NCBI GenBank assembly: GCA_016183985.1
Contig: JACPDN010000004.1
Location: forward strand, 1 to 64,000
Direction: 5' to 3'
DNA: 64,000 bases
Source: Pseudomonadota bacterium
GTDB lineage: Bacteria; Pseudomonadota; Alphaproteobacteria; Dongiales; Dongiaceae
Shown: in pieces, positions 1 to 9,668 of the stretch
How positions within the stretch are numbered: position 1 is the stretch's first letter
How the letters are laid out: each line of letters begins with the position of its first letter
The notes under the pieces: model-generated
Databases searched by the model: none
What the model was told of the DNA's origin: nothing
The model's input: only the letters and a program-made list of their open reading frames with translations
Program-made: the position numbers and the translations under genes

Positions 1-140
<140 letters not shown>

Positions 141-167
141 GGCCGTCAGGCCCAAAGGATCCAGGAA

Positions 168-482
168 ATGGAAAGCCAAAATATCCGCATCCGCCTTAAG
201 GCGTTCGATCATCGTGTGCTCGACCAGTCGACCAACGAGATCGTCTCCACGGCGAAGCGTACCGGTGCTCAGGTTCGCGGCCCGATTCCGCTGCCGACCC
301 GCATCGAGCGTTTCACCGTTAACCGTTCGCCGCACGTCGACAAGAAGAGCCGCGAACAGTTCGAGATCCGCACCCATAAGCGGTTGCTCGATATCGTCGA
401 TCCGACCCCGCAGACGGTGGACGCGCTGATGAAGCTCGACCTCGCCGCCGGCGTGGACGTCGAGATCAAGTTGAAGAATTAA
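168..482 (+). CDS. rpsJ: 30S ribosomal protein S10 (uS10)
   Basis: A 104-residue protein of typical S10 length, starting [19 protein letters not shown] as in other alphaproteobacteria. S10 sits in the 30S head and also acts as NusE in antitermination. The start is preceded by AGGA at 161-164. It is the first gene of the S10 cluster, 27 nt after tuf, so co-transcription from an upstream str promoter is likely. Confidence 0.98.
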   Translation: MESQNIRIRLKAFDHRVLDQSTNEIVSTAKRTGAQVRGPIPLPTRIERFTVNRSPHVDKKSREQFEIRTHKRLLDIVDPTPQTVDALMKLDLAAGVDVEIKLKN

Positions 483-496
483 GAGGAGGGGCACCT

Positions 497-1189
497 ATGC
501 GAACCGGCCTCATTGCCCAGAAGCTGGGCATGACCCGCGTCTTCGCCGAAGATGGCGCGCACGTGCCCGTGACCTTGTTGAAGGTCGCTGGTTGTCAAGT
601 CATCGCGGTCCGTACTGAAGAGTCGAATGGCTACAATGCCGTTCAGCTCGGTCTGGACAAGGCGAAGGTAAAGAACGTCTCGAAGGCCCAGCGGGGCCAT
701 TTCGCCAAGGCGAAGGTCGAGCCGAAACAGAAGATCGCGGAATTCCGCGTCGACAAGGATGCGCTGCTCGAAGTGGGCGCCGAATTGTCGGCTGATCATT
801 TCGTGACCGGCCAGTTCGTCGATGTCACCGGCACCACCATCGGCAAGGGTTTTGCCGGCGGTATGAAGCGCTGGAACTTCGGCGGTCTGCGTGCGACCCA
901 CGGCGTCTCGGTCTCGCACCGTAGCCTTGGTTCGACCGGTCAGCGTCAGGATCCGGGCCGTACCTTCAAAGGCAAGAAGATGGCCGGCCACATGGGCGAC
1001 GAGCGTGTCACCACGCAGAATCTCAAGGTCGTCGGCACCGATCCCGCGCTCGGCATCGTCATGGTGAAGGGCAACGTTCCGGGCCACGAGGGCTCCTACG
1101 TCCTCATTAAAGACGCCAAGAAGCGGCCCTTGCCGAAGGACGCGCCGTTCCCGGCCGCGCTCAAGGCCAAGGCCGAAGCGGCGGAGTGA
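497..1189 (+). CDS. rplC: 50S ribosomal protein L3 (uL3)
   Basis: A 230-residue L3. It opens with [15 protein letters not shown] and has the [13 protein letters not shown] and [23 protein letters not shown] segments that reach the peptidyl-transferase region; the latter contains the glutamine that PrmB methylates in E. coli. AGGAGGGG at 483-490 is a strong ribosome binding site. It is 14 nt downstream of rpsJ and 7 nt before rplD. Confidence 0.98.
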   Translation: MRTGLIAQKLGMTRVFAEDGAHVPVTLLKVAGCQVIAVRTEESNGYNAVQLGLDKAKVKNVSKAQRGHFAKAKVEPKQKIAEFRVDKDALLEVGAELSADHFVTGQFVDVTGTTIGKGFAGGMKRWNFGGLRATHGVSVSHRSLGSTGQRQDPGRTFKGKKMAGHMGDERVTTQNLKVVGTDPALGIVMVKGNVPGHEGSYVLIKDAKKRPLPKDAPFPAALKAKAEAAE

Positions 1190-1196
1190 GGAAATC

Positions 1197-1826
1197 ATGA
1201 AGCTCAAGGTCATCGACATCAATAACAAGCCGAAGGGCGAGATCGAGTTGGACGACACCACGTTCAACGACATCTTCGGCCGTCCGGTCCGCAAGGACAT
1301 CCTTGCTCGCGTGGTGAACTGGCAGTTGGCAAAGCGCCGGTCCGGCAACCACAAGACCAAGGAAATCGGCGACGTTTCCGGCACCACCAAGAAGCCGTAT
1401 GCCCAGAAGGGCACCGGCCGCGCCCGTCAGGGCTCGCTGCGTTCGCCGCAGTTCCGTGGCGGTGCGACCATTTTCGGCCCGGTCGTGCGCAGCCATGCTC
1501 ACGATCTGCCGAAGAAGGTCCGCGCCCTCGGCCTGAAGACGGCCCTTTCGGCCAAGGCCAAGGAAGGCAAGCTGATCGTCCTCGACAGCGTCGGCGCCGA
1601 CGCCAAGACCAAGGACGTGGTCGAGAAGTTCAATGCGCTCGGCTGGAAGTCGGTTCTTCTCATCGAAGGTCCGGCCGTCACCGAGGGTTTTGCTCGCGCC
1701 GCCCGCAACATCCCGCATGTCGACGTGCTGCCGCAGCAGGGCGCCAACGTGTATGACATCCTGCGCCGCGACACCTTGGTCCTGACCAAGGACGCTGTGC
1801 AACATCTGGTGGAGCGCCTGAAATGA
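1197..1826 (+). CDS. rplD: 50S ribosomal protein L4 (uL4)
   Basis: A 209-residue L4. The conserved loop [20 protein letters not shown] around residue 65 is the extended arm lining the exit tunnel. In gamma-proteobacteria L4 autoregulates the S10 operon through a leader; no equivalent leader is evident here because rpsJ closely follows tuf. The stop overlaps the rplW start (ATGA), suggesting translational coupling. Confidence 0.98.
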   Translation: MKLKVIDINNKPKGEIELDDTTFNDIFGRPVRKDILARVVNWQLAKRRSGNHKTKEIGDVSGTTKKPYAQKGTGRARQGSLRSPQFRGGATIFGPVVRSHAHDLPKKVRALGLKTALSAKAKEGKLIVLDSVGADAKTKDVVEKFNALGWKSVLLIEGPAVTEGFARAARNIPHVDVLPQQGANVYDILRRDTLVLTKDAVQHLVERLK

Positions 1827-2155
1827 GCCGCGCACGTAAGATGGTCACGCCTAAGGTGAAGCTCTCCGAAGCAGCGATGCTGGAGATCATCCGTCGCCCC
1901 CATGTGACCGAAAAGTCGACCATGGGGTCGGAGCACAACCAGGTCACCTTCAAGGTGCCGCTCGATGCCAGCAAGCCGGAGATCAAGGCTGCGGTCGAAG
2001 GCGTGTTCAAGGTGAAGGTGGACGCCGTCAACACCATTCGTGTTGAAGGCAAGTCCAAGCTGTGGCGCGGCCGTGCCGGCAAGCGCCCGGATTTCAAGAA
2101 AGCGATCGTGACCCTCGCCGAGGGCCACAAGATCGACGTGACGACGGGGATCTAA
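1823..2155 (+). CDS. rplW: 50S ribosomal protein L23 (uL23)
   Basis: A 110-residue L23. The core runs from [12 protein letters not shown] to the basic [19 protein letters not shown] stretch. L23 sits at the tunnel exit and is the docking site for trigger factor and SRP. The start at 1823 overlaps the rplD stop by 4 nt. The 15-residue basic N-terminal extension is longer than in E. coli, so an internal ATG at 1841 or 1877 cannot be excluded. Confidence 0.97.
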   Translation: MSRARKMVTPKVKLSEAAMLEIIRRPHVTEKSTMGSEHNQVTFKVPLDASKPEIKAAVEGVFKVKVDAVNTIRVEGKSKLWRGRAGKRPDFKKAIVTLAEGHKIDVTTGI

Positions 2156-2158
2156 GCC

Positions 2159-2983
2159 ATGGCTTTGAAGACATTCAAGCCGACCTCCGCCGGTCGCCGC
2201 CAGCTGGTGCTGGTCGACCGCAAGGAGCTCCACAAGGGTGAGCCGGTGAAGGCTCTCACCGAGGGTCTCAAGAAGTCGGGTGGTCGCAACAATCATGGCC
2301 GTATCACGGCCTTCCGTACGGGCGGCGGTCACAAGCGCCGTTACCGTATCGTCGATTTCAAGCGTGGCAAGTTCGACGTCACCGCGACGGTCGAGCGTTT
2401 GGAATACGATCCGAACCGTACGGCGTTCATCGCCCTCATCAAGTATGCGGACGGCGAACTCGCTTACATCCTGGCGCCGCAGCGCTTGAAGGCCGGCGAC
2501 CAGGTCGTCTCCGGCGAGCGCGCTGACGTGAAGCCCGGCAATGCGATGCCGCTGCGTTCGATCCCGGTCGGCACCATCATCCACAATGTCGAGCTGAAGC
2601 CCGGCAAGGGTGGCCAGATGGCCCGTTCCGCCGGCACCTTCCTGCAGCTGGTCGGCCGTGACCAGGGCAACGCGCTGCTGCGCATGCCCTCGGGCGAAGT
2701 CCGCATGGTGAAGTCGGAGTGCATGGCGACCATCGGTGCGGTCTCCAACCCGGATCAGCAGAACACCTCGATCGGCAAGGCCGGTCGCGCCCGTCATCTC
2801 GGCTACCGCCCGACCACGCGCGGTATCGTGATGAACCCGGTCGATCACCCGCACGGTGGTCGTACCAATGGTGGTCGCGCCTGGGTCACCCCCTGGGGCA
2901 AGCCGACCAAGGGCAAGAAGACGCGTCACAACAAGAAGACGGATGGCCAGATCCTGCGCCGCCGTCACGCAGCCAAGAAGTAA
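2159..2983 (+). CDS. rplB: 50S ribosomal protein L2 (uL2)
   Basis: A 274-residue L2, full length. RNA-binding signatures include [20 protein letters not shown] near residue 42 and the C-terminal [19 protein letters not shown] with the conserved histidine close to the peptidyl-transferase centre. It starts 3 nt after rplW. Confidence 0.98.
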   Translation: MALKTFKPTSAGRRQLVLVDRKELHKGEPVKALTEGLKKSGGRNNHGRITAFRTGGGHKRRYRIVDFKRGKFDVTATVERLEYDPNRTAFIALIKYADGELAYILAPQRLKAGDQVVSGERADVKPGNAMPLRSIPVGTIIHNVELKPGKGGQMARSAGTFLQLVGRDQGNALLRMPSGEVRMVKSECMATIGAVSNPDQQNTSIGKAGRARHLGYRPTTRGIVMNPVDHPHGGRTNGGRAWVTPWGKPTKGKKTRHNKKTDGQILRRRHAAKK

Positions 2984-2998
2984 GGAGGGCGACAGAAA

Positions 2999-3277
2999 AT
3001 GACTCGCTCCGTTTGGAAAGGCCCGTTCATCGACGGCTATCTGCTGAAGAAGGCAGAGACCAGCCGCGCCTCGGGCCGCAACGAGGTGATCAAGACCTGG
3101 TCGCGCCGTTCGACCATCTTGCCGCAATTCGTCGGCCTCACCTTTGGCGTCTACAATGGCCAGAAGTTCCTGCCGGTCCTCGTCAACGAGAACATGATCG
3201 GCCACAAGCTCGGCGAGTTTTCGCCGACCCGGACCTTCCACGGCCATGCCGCCGACAAGAAGGCTAAGAGGGCCTAA
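2999..3277 (+). CDS. rpsS: 30S ribosomal protein S19 (uS19)
   Basis: A 92-residue S19 with the usual start [19 protein letters not shown] and the [16 protein letters not shown] motif. S19 lies in the 30S head, near S13, and contacts A-site tRNA. AAGGAGGGCGA at 2982-2992 is the ribosome binding site. rplV begins 2 nt after its stop. Confidence 0.98.
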   Translation: MTRSVWKGPFIDGYLLKKAETSRASGRNEVIKTWSRRSTILPQFVGLTFGVYNGQKFLPVLVNENMIGHKLGEFSPTRTFHGHAADKKAKRA

Positions 3278-3279
3278 AG

Positions 3280-3672
3280 ATGAGCAAACAGAAGAAAGCA
3301 CGCGCGCTGAAGGATACCGAGGCGAAGGCTGTTGCCTCGGTTGTGCAGACCACGCCGCGCAAGCTTAACCTTGTTGCACAAATGATCCGTGGCCTCGGCG
3401 CCCAGCCGGCCCTGGCGGCCCTCACCTTCTCCAAGAAGCGTGCGGCCCAGGACGTCAAGAAGGTGCTGCAGGCGGCGATCGCCAATGCCGAGAACAACCA
3501 CTCGCTCGACGTCGATCGGCTGTTCGTGGCCGAAGCCTATGTCGGCAACAGCTTCCGCCTGAAGCGCTTCCATGCCCGCGCCCGCGGCCGTGGCGTGAAG
3601 GTGGTGAAGCTCTGGAGCAACCTGACCGTGGTCGTGCGTGAGCGCGCCGAAGTCGCCGAGGAGGCAAAGTAA
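3280..3672 (+). CDS. rplV: 50S ribosomal protein L22 (uL22)
   Basis: A 130-residue L22. The [14 protein letters not shown] helix and the [21 protein letters not shown] region are visible, followed by the hairpin that constricts the exit tunnel. It has an alphaproteobacterial N-terminal extension of about 15 residues. The stop overlaps the rpsC start by one base (TAATG). Confidence 0.97.
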   Translation: MSKQKKARALKDTEAKAVASVVQTTPRKLNLVAQMIRGLGAQPALAALTFSKKRAAQDVKKVLQAAIANAENNHSLDVDRLFVAEAYVGNSFRLKRFHARARGRGVKVVKLWSNLTVVVRERAEVAEEAK

Positions 3673-4388
3673 TGGGTCAGAAAGTCAATCCGATCGGGCT
3701 GCGCGTCGGTATCAACCGCACCTGGGACTCGCGCTGGTTCGCCGATAAGGACTACGCCCAGCTCCTCCATGAGGATCTGCGCCTGAAGAAGTACCTGACC
3801 GACCGCCTCAACCAGGCCGGCGTCGCCCGCGTCGTCATCGAACGTCCGGCCAAGAAGGCCCGCGTCACGATCCACACGGCCCGTCCGGGTGTCGTGATCG
3901 GCAAGAAGGGCGCCGACATCGAGAAGTTGCGCGGCGACCTCTCCAAGATGACCGGTTCGGAAGTCAGCCTGAACATCGTCGAAATCCGCAAGCCGGAAAT
4001 CGATGCCAAGCTGATCGCCGACAACATCGCCCAGCAGCTGGAGCGTCGCGTTGCGTTCCGTCGCGCCATGAAGCGCGCAGTGCAGTCGGCGATGCGTCTT
4101 GGCGCTCTCGGCATTCGTATCAACTGCTCGGGTCGTCTGGGCGGCGCTGAAATCGCCCGTCTCGAGTGGTACCGCGAAGGCCGCGTGCCGCTGCATACCC
4201 TGCGTGCCGAGATCGATTTCGGCGAGGGTACGGCAAAGACGACCTATGGCACCTGCGGCGTGAAGGTCTGGGTGTTCAAGGGTGAGATCATGGCCCATGA
4301 CCCGATGGCCATGGACAAGCGTGCTCAAGAGCACCAGGCAACCGGCGGCTCCGGCCACCAGGGTGCCGGCGCCGAGCGCCGGTCCTGA
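3672..4388 (+). CDS. rpsC: 30S ribosomal protein S3 (uS3)
   Basis: A 238-residue S3. It has the N-terminal [22 protein letters not shown], a KH domain with the [15 protein letters not shown] loop near residue 75, and the C-terminal domain ending GEIMAHDP plus a variable tail. S3 lines the mRNA entry channel. It is coupled to rplV by a one-base overlap. Confidence 0.98.
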   Translation: MGQKVNPIGLRVGINRTWDSRWFADKDYAQLLHEDLRLKKYLTDRLNQAGVARVVIERPAKKARVTIHTARPGVVIGKKGADIEKLRGDLSKMTGSEVSLNIVEIRKPEIDAKLIADNIAQQLERRVAFRRAMKRAVQSAMRLGALGIRINCSGRLGGAEIARLEWYREGRVPLHTLRAEIDFGEGTAKTTYGTCGVKVWVFKGEIMAHDPMAMDKRAQEHQATGGSGHQGAGAERRS

Positions 4389-4410
4389 GCGAGCGTAAAG
4401 GAATAAGAAG

Positions 4411-4827
4411 ATGCTTTCTCCAAAGCGAACGAAATTCCGCAAGGCCCACAAGGGTCGCGTGAAGGGTGTGGCGAAGGGCGGTTTCTCGCTCGACTTCGGT
4501 GCCTATGGCATGAAGGCGATGGAACCCGGCCGTATCACGGCGCGCCAGATCGAAGCGGCTCGCCGCGCCATCACGCGCCACATGAAGCGCGTCGGCAAGG
4601 TGTGGATCCGTATTTTCCCGGACGTGCCGGTGTCGCGTAAGCCCGCCGAAGTCCGCATGGGTTCCGGTAAGGGCAGCCCCGAATACTGGATCTGCCGCGT
4701 GAAGCCGGGCCGCATCATGTTCGAAATCGACGGCGTTCAGAAGTCGCTGGCGGAAGAGGCGTTTACGCTGGCCTCCGCCAAGTTGCCGATCAAGACGCGC
4801 CTCGTCAGCCGTCTCGGCGAAGAATAA
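4411..4827 (+). CDS. rplP: 50S ribosomal protein L16 (uL16)
   Basis: A 138-residue L16 beginning [16 protein letters not shown]. It carries the conserved [20 protein letters not shown] and [18 protein letters not shown] segments. L16 helps place the A-site tRNA. AAAGGAATAAG at 4397-4407 precedes the start. Confidence 0.98.
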   Translation: MLSPKRTKFRKAHKGRVKGVAKGGFSLDFGAYGMKAMEPGRITARQIEAARRAITRHMKRVGKVWIRIFPDVPVSRKPAEVRMGSGKGSPEYWICRVKPGRIMFEIDGVQKSLAEEAFTLASAKLPIKTRLVSRLGEE

Positions 4828-4845
4828 GGAACGAGGTACTTGATC

Positions 4846-5043
4846 ATGAAGGCGAAAGACGTCGCCCTGAAGACCGAGGACCAGCTCAAGGCTGACCTCG
4901 TCACCCTGAAGAAAGAGGCCTTCAACCTGCGCTTCCAGCGCGCGTCGGGCCAGCTCGAGAACACCGCGCGCGTGCGCGTTGTTCGTCGTGACATCGCCCG
5001 TATCGAAACTTCGCTGCGCCAAAAAGCGCTGGCGAAGGCGTAA
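4846..5043 (+). CDS. rpmC: 50S ribosomal protein L29 (uL29)
   Basis: A 65-residue helical-hairpin L29 ([13 protein letters not shown] ... [28 protein letters not shown]). L29 sits beside L23 at the tunnel exit. A TTG lies two codons upstream at 4840. The ATG at 4846 is preferred because GAGG at 4833-4836 is then correctly spaced (9 nt); for the TTG it would be only 3 nt. Confidence 0.96.
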   Translation: MKAKDVALKTEDQLKADLVTLKKEAFNLRFQRASGQLENTARVRVVRRDIARIETSLRQKALAKA

Positions 5044-5054
5044 GGAGAGAGAGA

Positions 5055-5300
5055 ATGCCCAAGCGCGTTCTGCAAGGCACCGTGGTCAGCGACAAGACCG
5101 ACAAGACCGTCACCGTTCTGGTCGAGCGTCGTATCATGCACCCGGTGTACAAGAAGTTCATCCGCCGTTCGAAGCGTTATGCTGCGCACGATGCGGACAA
5201 TAAGTGCAAGGTCGGCGACGTGGTGTTTATCCAGGAATGCCGTCCCTTGTCGAAGACCAAGCATTGGGAAGTGGTCGACGCTGCCACTGCCCAGGCTTAA
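5055..5300 (+). CDS. rpsQ: 30S ribosomal protein S17 (uS17)
   Basis: An 81-residue S17 with an OB fold. It starts [19 protein letters not shown] and contains [22 protein letters not shown]. It is a primary 16S rRNA binder of the 30S body. AAGGAGAGAGAG at 5042-5053 is the ribosome binding site. Confidence 0.97.
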   Translation: MPKRVLQGTVVSDKTDKTVTVLVERRIMHPVYKKFIRRSKRYAAHDADNKCKVGDVVFIQECRPLSKTKHWEVVDAATAQA

Positions 5301-5340
5301 GGCTCAACTAGCGTAATTGTAACGAGAAGGATCTCGAACC

Positions 5341-5709
5341 ATGATCCAGATGCAAACGAACCTGGATGTTGCCGACAATTCCGGCGCGCGCAGGGTGCAG
5401 TGCATCAAGGTGCTGGGTGGCTCGCATCGCCGCACAGCCGAGGTCGGCGACGTCATCGTCGTGTCGATCAAAGAAGCCATTCCGCGCGGCAAGGTGAAGA
5501 AGGGCGACGTCCATCGCGCCGTCATCGTGCGCACCGCCAAGGAAATCCGCCGCGCCGATGGCAGCGCCATTCGTTTCGACCGCAATGCCGCGGTCCTCAT
5601 CAACAAGCAGGGTGAACCTATCGGCACCCGCATCTTCGGCCCGGTGACCCGCGAGCTCCGTGGCAAGAAGTTCATGAAGATCATCTCGCTCGCTCCTGAA
5701 GTGTTGTGA
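5341..5709 (+). CDS. rplN: 50S ribosomal protein L14 (uL14)
   Basis: A 122-residue L14, exact family length, starting [18 protein letters not shown] and ending [12 protein letters not shown]14 contacts 16S rRNA across the subunit interface and is the docking site for the silencing factor RsfS. The 40 nt gap from rpsQ marks the S10-spc boundary, but no clear promoter is seen in it. Confidence 0.98.
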   Translation: MIQMQTNLDVADNSGARRVQCIKVLGGSHRRTAEVGDVIVVSIKEAIPRGKVKKGDVHRAVIVRTAKEIRRADGSAIRFDRNAAVLINKQGEPIGTRIFGPVTRELRGKKFMKIISLAPEVL

Positions 5710-5732
5710 GCGCGAGGGAGAAGGTGCTGAAA

Positions 5733-6050
5733 ATGGCTACGAAGCTTAAAGTTAAGAAGGGCGACAAGGTGGTTGTGATCACCGGTCGCGACAAGGGCAA
5801 GACCGGCGAGATCATCGAGGTCATTCCCACCGAAAACCGCGTCAAGGTCCGTGGCGTCAACCTGGTGAAGCGTCACCAGAAGCAGTCCATGCAGACCCCG
5901 GGCGGCATCATCGAGAAGGAGGCGACGATCCACGTCTCCAACATCTCGCATGTTGACCCCAAGACGCAGAAGCCGACCCGTGTCGGCTACCGGACCGAAG
6001 GCGAGGAGAAGGTTCTCTTCGCGCGCGGTTCGGGCGAAAAGATCCGTTAA
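5733..6050 (+). CDS. rplX: 50S ribosomal protein L24 (uL24)
   Basis: A 105-residue L24 with a KOW motif ([20 protein letters not shown]). An upstream GTG at 5706 overlaps the rplN stop. The ATG at 5733 is preferred because GGGAGAAGG at 5716-5724 precedes it at 8 nt and the protein then has normal length. L24 is an early assembly initiator of the 50S subunit. Confidence 0.97.
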   Translation: MATKLKVKKGDKVVVITGRDKGKTGEIIEVIPTENRVKVRGVNLVKRHQKQSMQTPGGIIEKEATIHVSNISHVDPKTQKPTRVGYRTEGEEKVLFARGSGEKIR

Positions 6051-6064
6051 GGGAGCGCTAGGAA

Positions 6065-6610
6065 ATGGCTCGCACCCGTTTGCAAGATCACTACGACACC
6101 GTCGTCCGCCCGGCCCTGATGAAGGAGTTCTCCTACAAGAACGCCATGGAAGTGCCGAAGATCGAAAAGATCGTCATCAACATGGGTGTTGGTGAAGCGG
6201 CCGCCGATAGCAAGAAGATCAACGTCGCCGTTGAAGAGCTTACCGCCATTGCCGGCCAGAAGCCGGTTGTGACGAAGGCCCGCAAGTCGATCGCCGTCTA
6301 CAAGCTGCGCGAAGGCATGTCGATCGGTACGAAGGTGACGCTCCGCCGTCAGCGGATGTACGAATTCCTCGATCGCCTGATCACCATCGCGCTGCCGCGC
6401 GTCCGCGACTTCCGCGGCGTCAACGGCAAGAGCTTTGACGGCCGCGGCAACTATGCCCTGGGCCTCAAGGAGCAGCTGGTGTTCCCGGAAATCGATTACG
6501 ACAAGGTTGATGCGGTCCGCGGTATGGACATCATCATCGTCACTAGCGCCAAGACCGATGCTGAGGCCAAGGCGTTGCTGAAGGGCTTCCAGATGCCCTT
6601 CATCAATTAA
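6065..6610 (+). CDS. rplE: 50S ribosomal protein L5 (uL5)
   Basis: A 181-residue L5 with [14 protein letters not shown] near the N-terminus, [21 protein letters not shown] and the C-terminal [22 protein letters not shown]5 binds 5S rRNA and contacts the P-site tRNA and S13. It follows rplX by 14 nt. Confidence 0.98.
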   Translation: MARTRLQDHYDTVVRPALMKEFSYKNAMEVPKIEKIVINMGVGEAAADSKKINVAVEELTAIAGQKPVVTKARKSIAVYKLREGMSIGTKVTLRRQRMYEFLDRLITIALPRVRDFRGVNGKSFDGRGNYALGLKEQLVFPEIDYDKVDAVRGMDIIIVTSAKTDAEAKALLKGFQMPFIN

Positions 6611-6630
6611 GCCGGGCCGGAGGAATAGAA

Positions 6631-6936
6631 ATGGCTAAGACAAGCTCTGTCGAAAAGAACAAGAAGCGCGAGAAGATGGCGAAGCAGTACGCTGCCCGCC
6701 GTGCGCGCCTCAAAGCCGTGGCTGACAACGAAGACCTGCCGATGGAAGAGCGCTTTGCGGCGCGCCTGAAGCTCGCCGAACTGCCGCGCAACTCGTCCAA
6801 GGTCCGCATCCGCAATCGTTGCGAGCTGACCGGTCGTCCCCGCGCGACTTATCGCAAATTCAAGCTTTCGCGCATTGCGTTGCGCGAGCTCGCTTCGACC
6901 GGCCAGATTCCTGGCATGGTCAAGTCGAGCTGGTAA
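6631..6936 (+). CDS. rpsN: 30S ribosomal protein S14 (uS14), zinc-free form
   Basis: A 101-residue S14 of the long form lacking CxxC pairs: only one cysteine, in [19 protein letters not shown]. The C-terminal [22 protein letters not shown] is canonical. It sits in the 30S head next to S10 and S3. AGGAATAG at 6620-6627 serves as ribosome binding site. Confidence 0.98.
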   Translation: MAKTSSVEKNKKREKMAKQYAARRARLKAVADNEDLPMEERFAARLKLAELPRNSSKVRIRNRCELTGRPRATYRKFKLSRIALRELASTGQIPGMVKSSW

Positions 6937-6949
6937 GGAGCAAGAGATC

Positions 6950-7345
6950 ATGGCAATGAACGATCCCTTGGGAGATCTCCTGACGCGCATCCGCAACGGC
7001 CAGAAGGCCCGGATGTCGGCAGTGACCAGCCCCGCTTCGCGTCTTCGCGCCAACGTGCTCGATGTGCTGAAGCGTGAAGGCTATATCCGCAACTACAGCG
7101 TCGACGGCACGAAGCCCGGCGGCGAGATCACGGTCGAGCTCAAGTATCACGAGGGTCAACCCGTGATTCAGGAGATCGCCCGCGTGTCGACCCCCGGTCG
7201 CCGCGTCTATTCGAGGATCTCCGACCTGCCGCGCTACTATAACGGCCTCGGCATTTCCATCCTTTCGACGCCCCGTGGCGTTCTCTCGGACAGCGAAGCT
7301 CGTACCCAAAACGTGGGTGGCGAAGTGCTGTGCCGGGTATTCTAA
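6950..7345 (+). CDS. rpsH: 30S ribosomal protein S8 (uS8)
   Basis: A 131-residue S8 starting MAMNDPLGDLLTRIRNGQ and ending with the conserved VGGEVLCRVF. The frame opens upstream inside rpsN, but the ATG at 6950 is chosen because AAGGAG at 6935-6940 precedes it and the N-terminus matches the family. In E. coli S8 also represses the spc operon at the rplE message; no such site was assessed here. Confidence 0.97.
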   Translation: MAMNDPLGDLLTRIRNGQKARMSAVTSPASRLRANVLDVLKREGYIRNYSVDGTKPGGEITVELKYHEGQPVIQEIARVSTPGRRVYSRISDLPRYYNGLGISILSTPRGVLSDSEARTQNVGGEVLCRVF

Positions 7346-7363
7346 GCGAGGAGATGAGCAGTC

Positions 7364-7897
7364 ATGTCTCGCGTTGGTAAAAATCCCGTCGCCCTGCCGC
7401 AGGGTGTCAGCGTCGATCTCGCCGGTGGCCAGGCTACCGTCAAGGGCAAGCTCGGCACGCTGAAGCTCCCGATCTCGGCTCATGTCGAGGTCAAGGTTGA
7501 AGGCGACAAGGTGTGGGTGAAGCCCATCACCGAAACGAAACAGGCTCGTATGAGCTGGGGCGCGACCCGCGCCAATCTCAAGAACATGGTTGAAGGCGTC
7601 TCCAAAGGCTTCACCCGGAATCTTGATATCAACGGCACCGGTTACCGCGCCGCCGTCCAGGGCAAGAACCTGCAGCTTAACCTCGGCTACAGCCACGACG
7701 TGAGCTATCCGATCCCGGAAGGCATCACGGTGAAGTGCGAAAAGCCGACGTCGATCTCGATCACCGGGTTCGACAAGCAGAAGGTCGGCCAGGTGGCCTC
7801 GGAAATCCGCGCATACCGCAAGCCGGAGCCCTACAAGGGCAAGGGCATCAAGTATTCGGACGAGACCATCCTGCGCAAGGAAGGCAAGAAGAAGTAA
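7364..7897 (+). CDS. rplF: 50S ribosomal protein L6 (uL6)
   Basis: A 177-residue L6, two tandem alpha-beta domains. The start [15 protein letters not shown] and the C-terminal [15 protein letters not shown] with KEGKKK tail are canonical. L6 lies near the sarcin-ricin loop at the factor-binding site. Confidence 0.98.
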   Translation: MSRVGKNPVALPQGVSVDLAGGQATVKGKLGTLKLPISAHVEVKVEGDKVWVKPITETKQARMSWGATRANLKNMVEGVSKGFTRNLDINGTGYRAAVQGKNLQLNLGYSHDVSYPIPEGITVKCEKPTSISITGFDKQKVGQVASEIRAYRKPEPYKGKGIKYSDETILRKEGKKK

Positions 7898-7906
7898 GGA
7901 CTGGAC

Positions 7907-8269
7907 ATGTCGAAAACGAAAGAACTTTTCGAGCGCCGCAAGGCGCGCGTCCGGACCTCGATCCGGAAGAATGCGATCGGCCGCCCGCGTTTGTCGGTGT
8001 TCCGTTCGGGCCTGCACATCTACGTCCAGATCATCGACGACGTGAACGGCAATACGCTTGCCGCCGCCTCGACGGTCGACAAGGAACTGAAGGGCAAGCT
8101 CAAGACCGGCGCCAACATCGATGCCGCCAAGGCAGTCGGCAAGCTCATCGCAGAGCGCGCCGTCTCCAAGGGCATCAAGGAAGTCGTGTTTGATCGCGGC
8201 GGTTACATCTATCACGGTCGGGTCAAGGCCCTGGCCGACGCCGCCCGCGAAGGCGGGCTGGCGTTCTAA
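7907..8269 (+). CDS. rplR: 50S ribosomal protein L18 (uL18)
   Basis: A 120-residue L18. The basic N-terminus ([18 protein letters not shown]) and the [24 protein letters not shown] ending are characteristic. It forms the 5S rRNP with L5. AAGGACTGGAC at 7896-7906 is adjacent to the start. Confidence 0.98.
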   Translation: MSKTKELFERRKARVRTSIRKNAIGRPRLSVFRSGLHIYVQIIDDVNGNTLAAASTVDKELKGKLKTGANIDAAKAVGKLIAERAVSKGIKEVVFDRGGYIYHGRVKALADAAREGGLAF

Positions 8270-8286
8270 GGAAGGGACCGAAAATC

Positions 8287-8856
8287 ATGGCCAAACCAGC
8301 AAAAAGCGAGCGTCGCGACCGCGAGCGTCGTGAGCGCGAGGCAGAGCCCGAGCTCATCGAAAAGCTTGTCGGCATCAACCGCGTTGCAAAGGTGGTGAAG
8401 GGTGGTAAGCGCTTCGGCTTTGCCGCCATCGTCGTCGTCGGCGACGGCAAGGGCCGCGTCGGCCACGGATCGGGCAAGGCGCGCGAAGTGCCGGAAGCCA
8501 TCCGGAAGGCGACCGAGCATGCCAAGCGCGGCATGATCCGCGTGGCACTCCGCGAAGGCCGCACCCTGCATCATGACGTGACGGGCCATTTCGGCGCCGG
8601 CCGCGTCGTGCTGCGCGCTGCCGATGCCGGTACCGGCATCATCGCCGGCGGTCCGGTTCGCGCGATCTTCGAAGCGCTCGGCGTCAATGACGTCGTCGCC
8701 AAGTCGGTCGGCACCTCGAACCCGCACAACATGATCCGCGCTGCGTTCGACGCGCTCAATCATTGCTCCTCGCCCCGTTCCGTGGCTGCCCGCCGCGGCA
8801 AGAAGGTGAGCGACGTGATTGGCCGCAAGGACGCCGCCGCTGAAGCCCGCGAATAA
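8287..8856 (+). CDS. rpsE: 30S ribosomal protein S5 (uS5)
   Basis: A 189-residue S5. The double-stranded-RNA-binding N-domain has [21 protein letters not shown] near residue 40, and the C-domain has [14 protein letters not shown]5 shapes the mRNA entry channel and decoding fidelity. A charged extension ([19 protein letters not shown]) precedes the core, as in other alphaproteobacteria. Confidence 0.98.
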   Translation: MAKPAKSERRDRERREREAEPELIEKLVGINRVAKVVKGGKRFGFAAIVVVGDGKGRVGHGSGKAREVPEAIRKATEHAKRGMIRVALREGRTLHHDVTGHFGAGRVVLRAADAGTGIIAGGPVRAIFEALGVNDVVAKSVGTSNPHNMIRAAFDALNHCSSPRSVAARRGKKVSDVIGRKDAAAEARE

Positions 8857-8871
8857 CGGGGGAACTGAAAA

Positions 8872-9057
8872 ATGGCTGACAAAGTCAAGATCACCCAGGT
8901 CGCCAGCCGCATCGGTCGCAAGTTCGACCAGCGCGACACGCTGAAGGCGCTGGGCCTCGACAAGATGAACCGTTCGCGCGTGGTTGAAGACACGCCGTCG
9001 ATCCGCGGCATGATCCGCAAGGTCCAGCACCTGCTGCTGATCGAACCGGTGAAGTAA
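8872..9057 (+). CDS. rpmD: 50S ribosomal protein L30 (uL30)
   Basis: A 61-residue L30 with the fold KITQVASRIGRKFDQRDTLKALGL and the end IRGMIRKVQHLLLIEPV. GGGGGAACTG at 8859-8868 serves as ribosome binding site. It lies between rpsE and rplO as in the standard spc operon. Confidence 0.96.
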   Translation: MADKVKITQVASRIGRKFDQRDTLKALGLDKMNRSRVVEDTPSIRGMIRKVQHLLLIEPVK

Positions 9058-9069
9058 GGAATAGAAACG

Positions 9070-9561
9070 ATGAAGCTTCATCAGCTTTCCGATAATCCGG
9101 GTGCGCGCAAGAAGCGCATCCGCGTCGGCCGCGGTATCGGTTCGACCAAGGGCAAGACCGCCGGCGTCGGCGGTAAGGGCCAGCATGGTCGTTCGGGCGT
9201 CGCCATCAACGGCTTCGAAGGCGGCCAGATGCCGCTCTATCGGCGCCTGCCGAAGCGCGGCTTCAACAACATCTTCCGTCTCGACTTCTCGGAAGTGAAT
9301 CTGGGTGCCCTCCAGGATGCGATCGAATCGAAGCGTCTCGACGCCTCGAAGCCGATCAACGGCAAGGCCCTCAAGGCCGCCGGCCTCATCGGCCGCGTCC
9401 GTGACGGCGTCCGCCTCCTCGGCAAGGGCGAACTGAAGGCCAAGATCAACATCACGGTCGTCGGCGCCACCAAGTCGGCGATCGCCGCGGTCGAAAAGGC
9501 CGGCGGCAAGGTGACCGTCAAGGCGCCGAAGAAGCCGAAGGCTGAAGAAGCCCAGGCCTAA
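9070..9561 (+). CDS. rplO: 50S ribosomal protein L15 (uL15)
   Basis: A 163-residue L15. The glycine- and basic-rich N-terminal arm ([20 protein letters not shown]) penetrates 23S rRNA, followed by [17 protein letters not shown]. The C-terminal tail is rich in lysine and alanine. A 107-nt gap follows before secY, the largest within the spc cluster. Confidence 0.98.
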   Translation: MKLHQLSDNPGARKKRIRVGRGIGSTKGKTAGVGGKGQHGRSGVAINGFEGGQMPLYRRLPKRGFNNIFRLDFSEVNLGALQDAIESKRLDASKPINGKALKAAGLIGRVRDGVRLLGKGELKAKINITVVGATKSAIAAVEKAGGKVTVKAPKKPKAEEAQA

Positions 9562-9668
9562 GGAACAAAGTTCGGGCCTCCGCCTGCATCCGACAGGGTG
9601 ACAAGCGGGGGCCCGATCCCCATATACCACCCCGGATTTCCCCGTTCCGACGCGCCGATAGGTACAGT

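Noticed and set aside
1499-3301. Long minus-strand open frame (600 codons) across rplD-rpsS
   Set aside because: It lies opposite certain ribosomal protein genes. Long antisense frames are expected in GC-rich DNA, and the translation has no recognisable domain.
8266-9630. 454-codon minus-strand frame opposite rpsE-rpmD-rplO
   Set aside because: Covers three certain ribosomal genes and has no domain or ribosome binding site.
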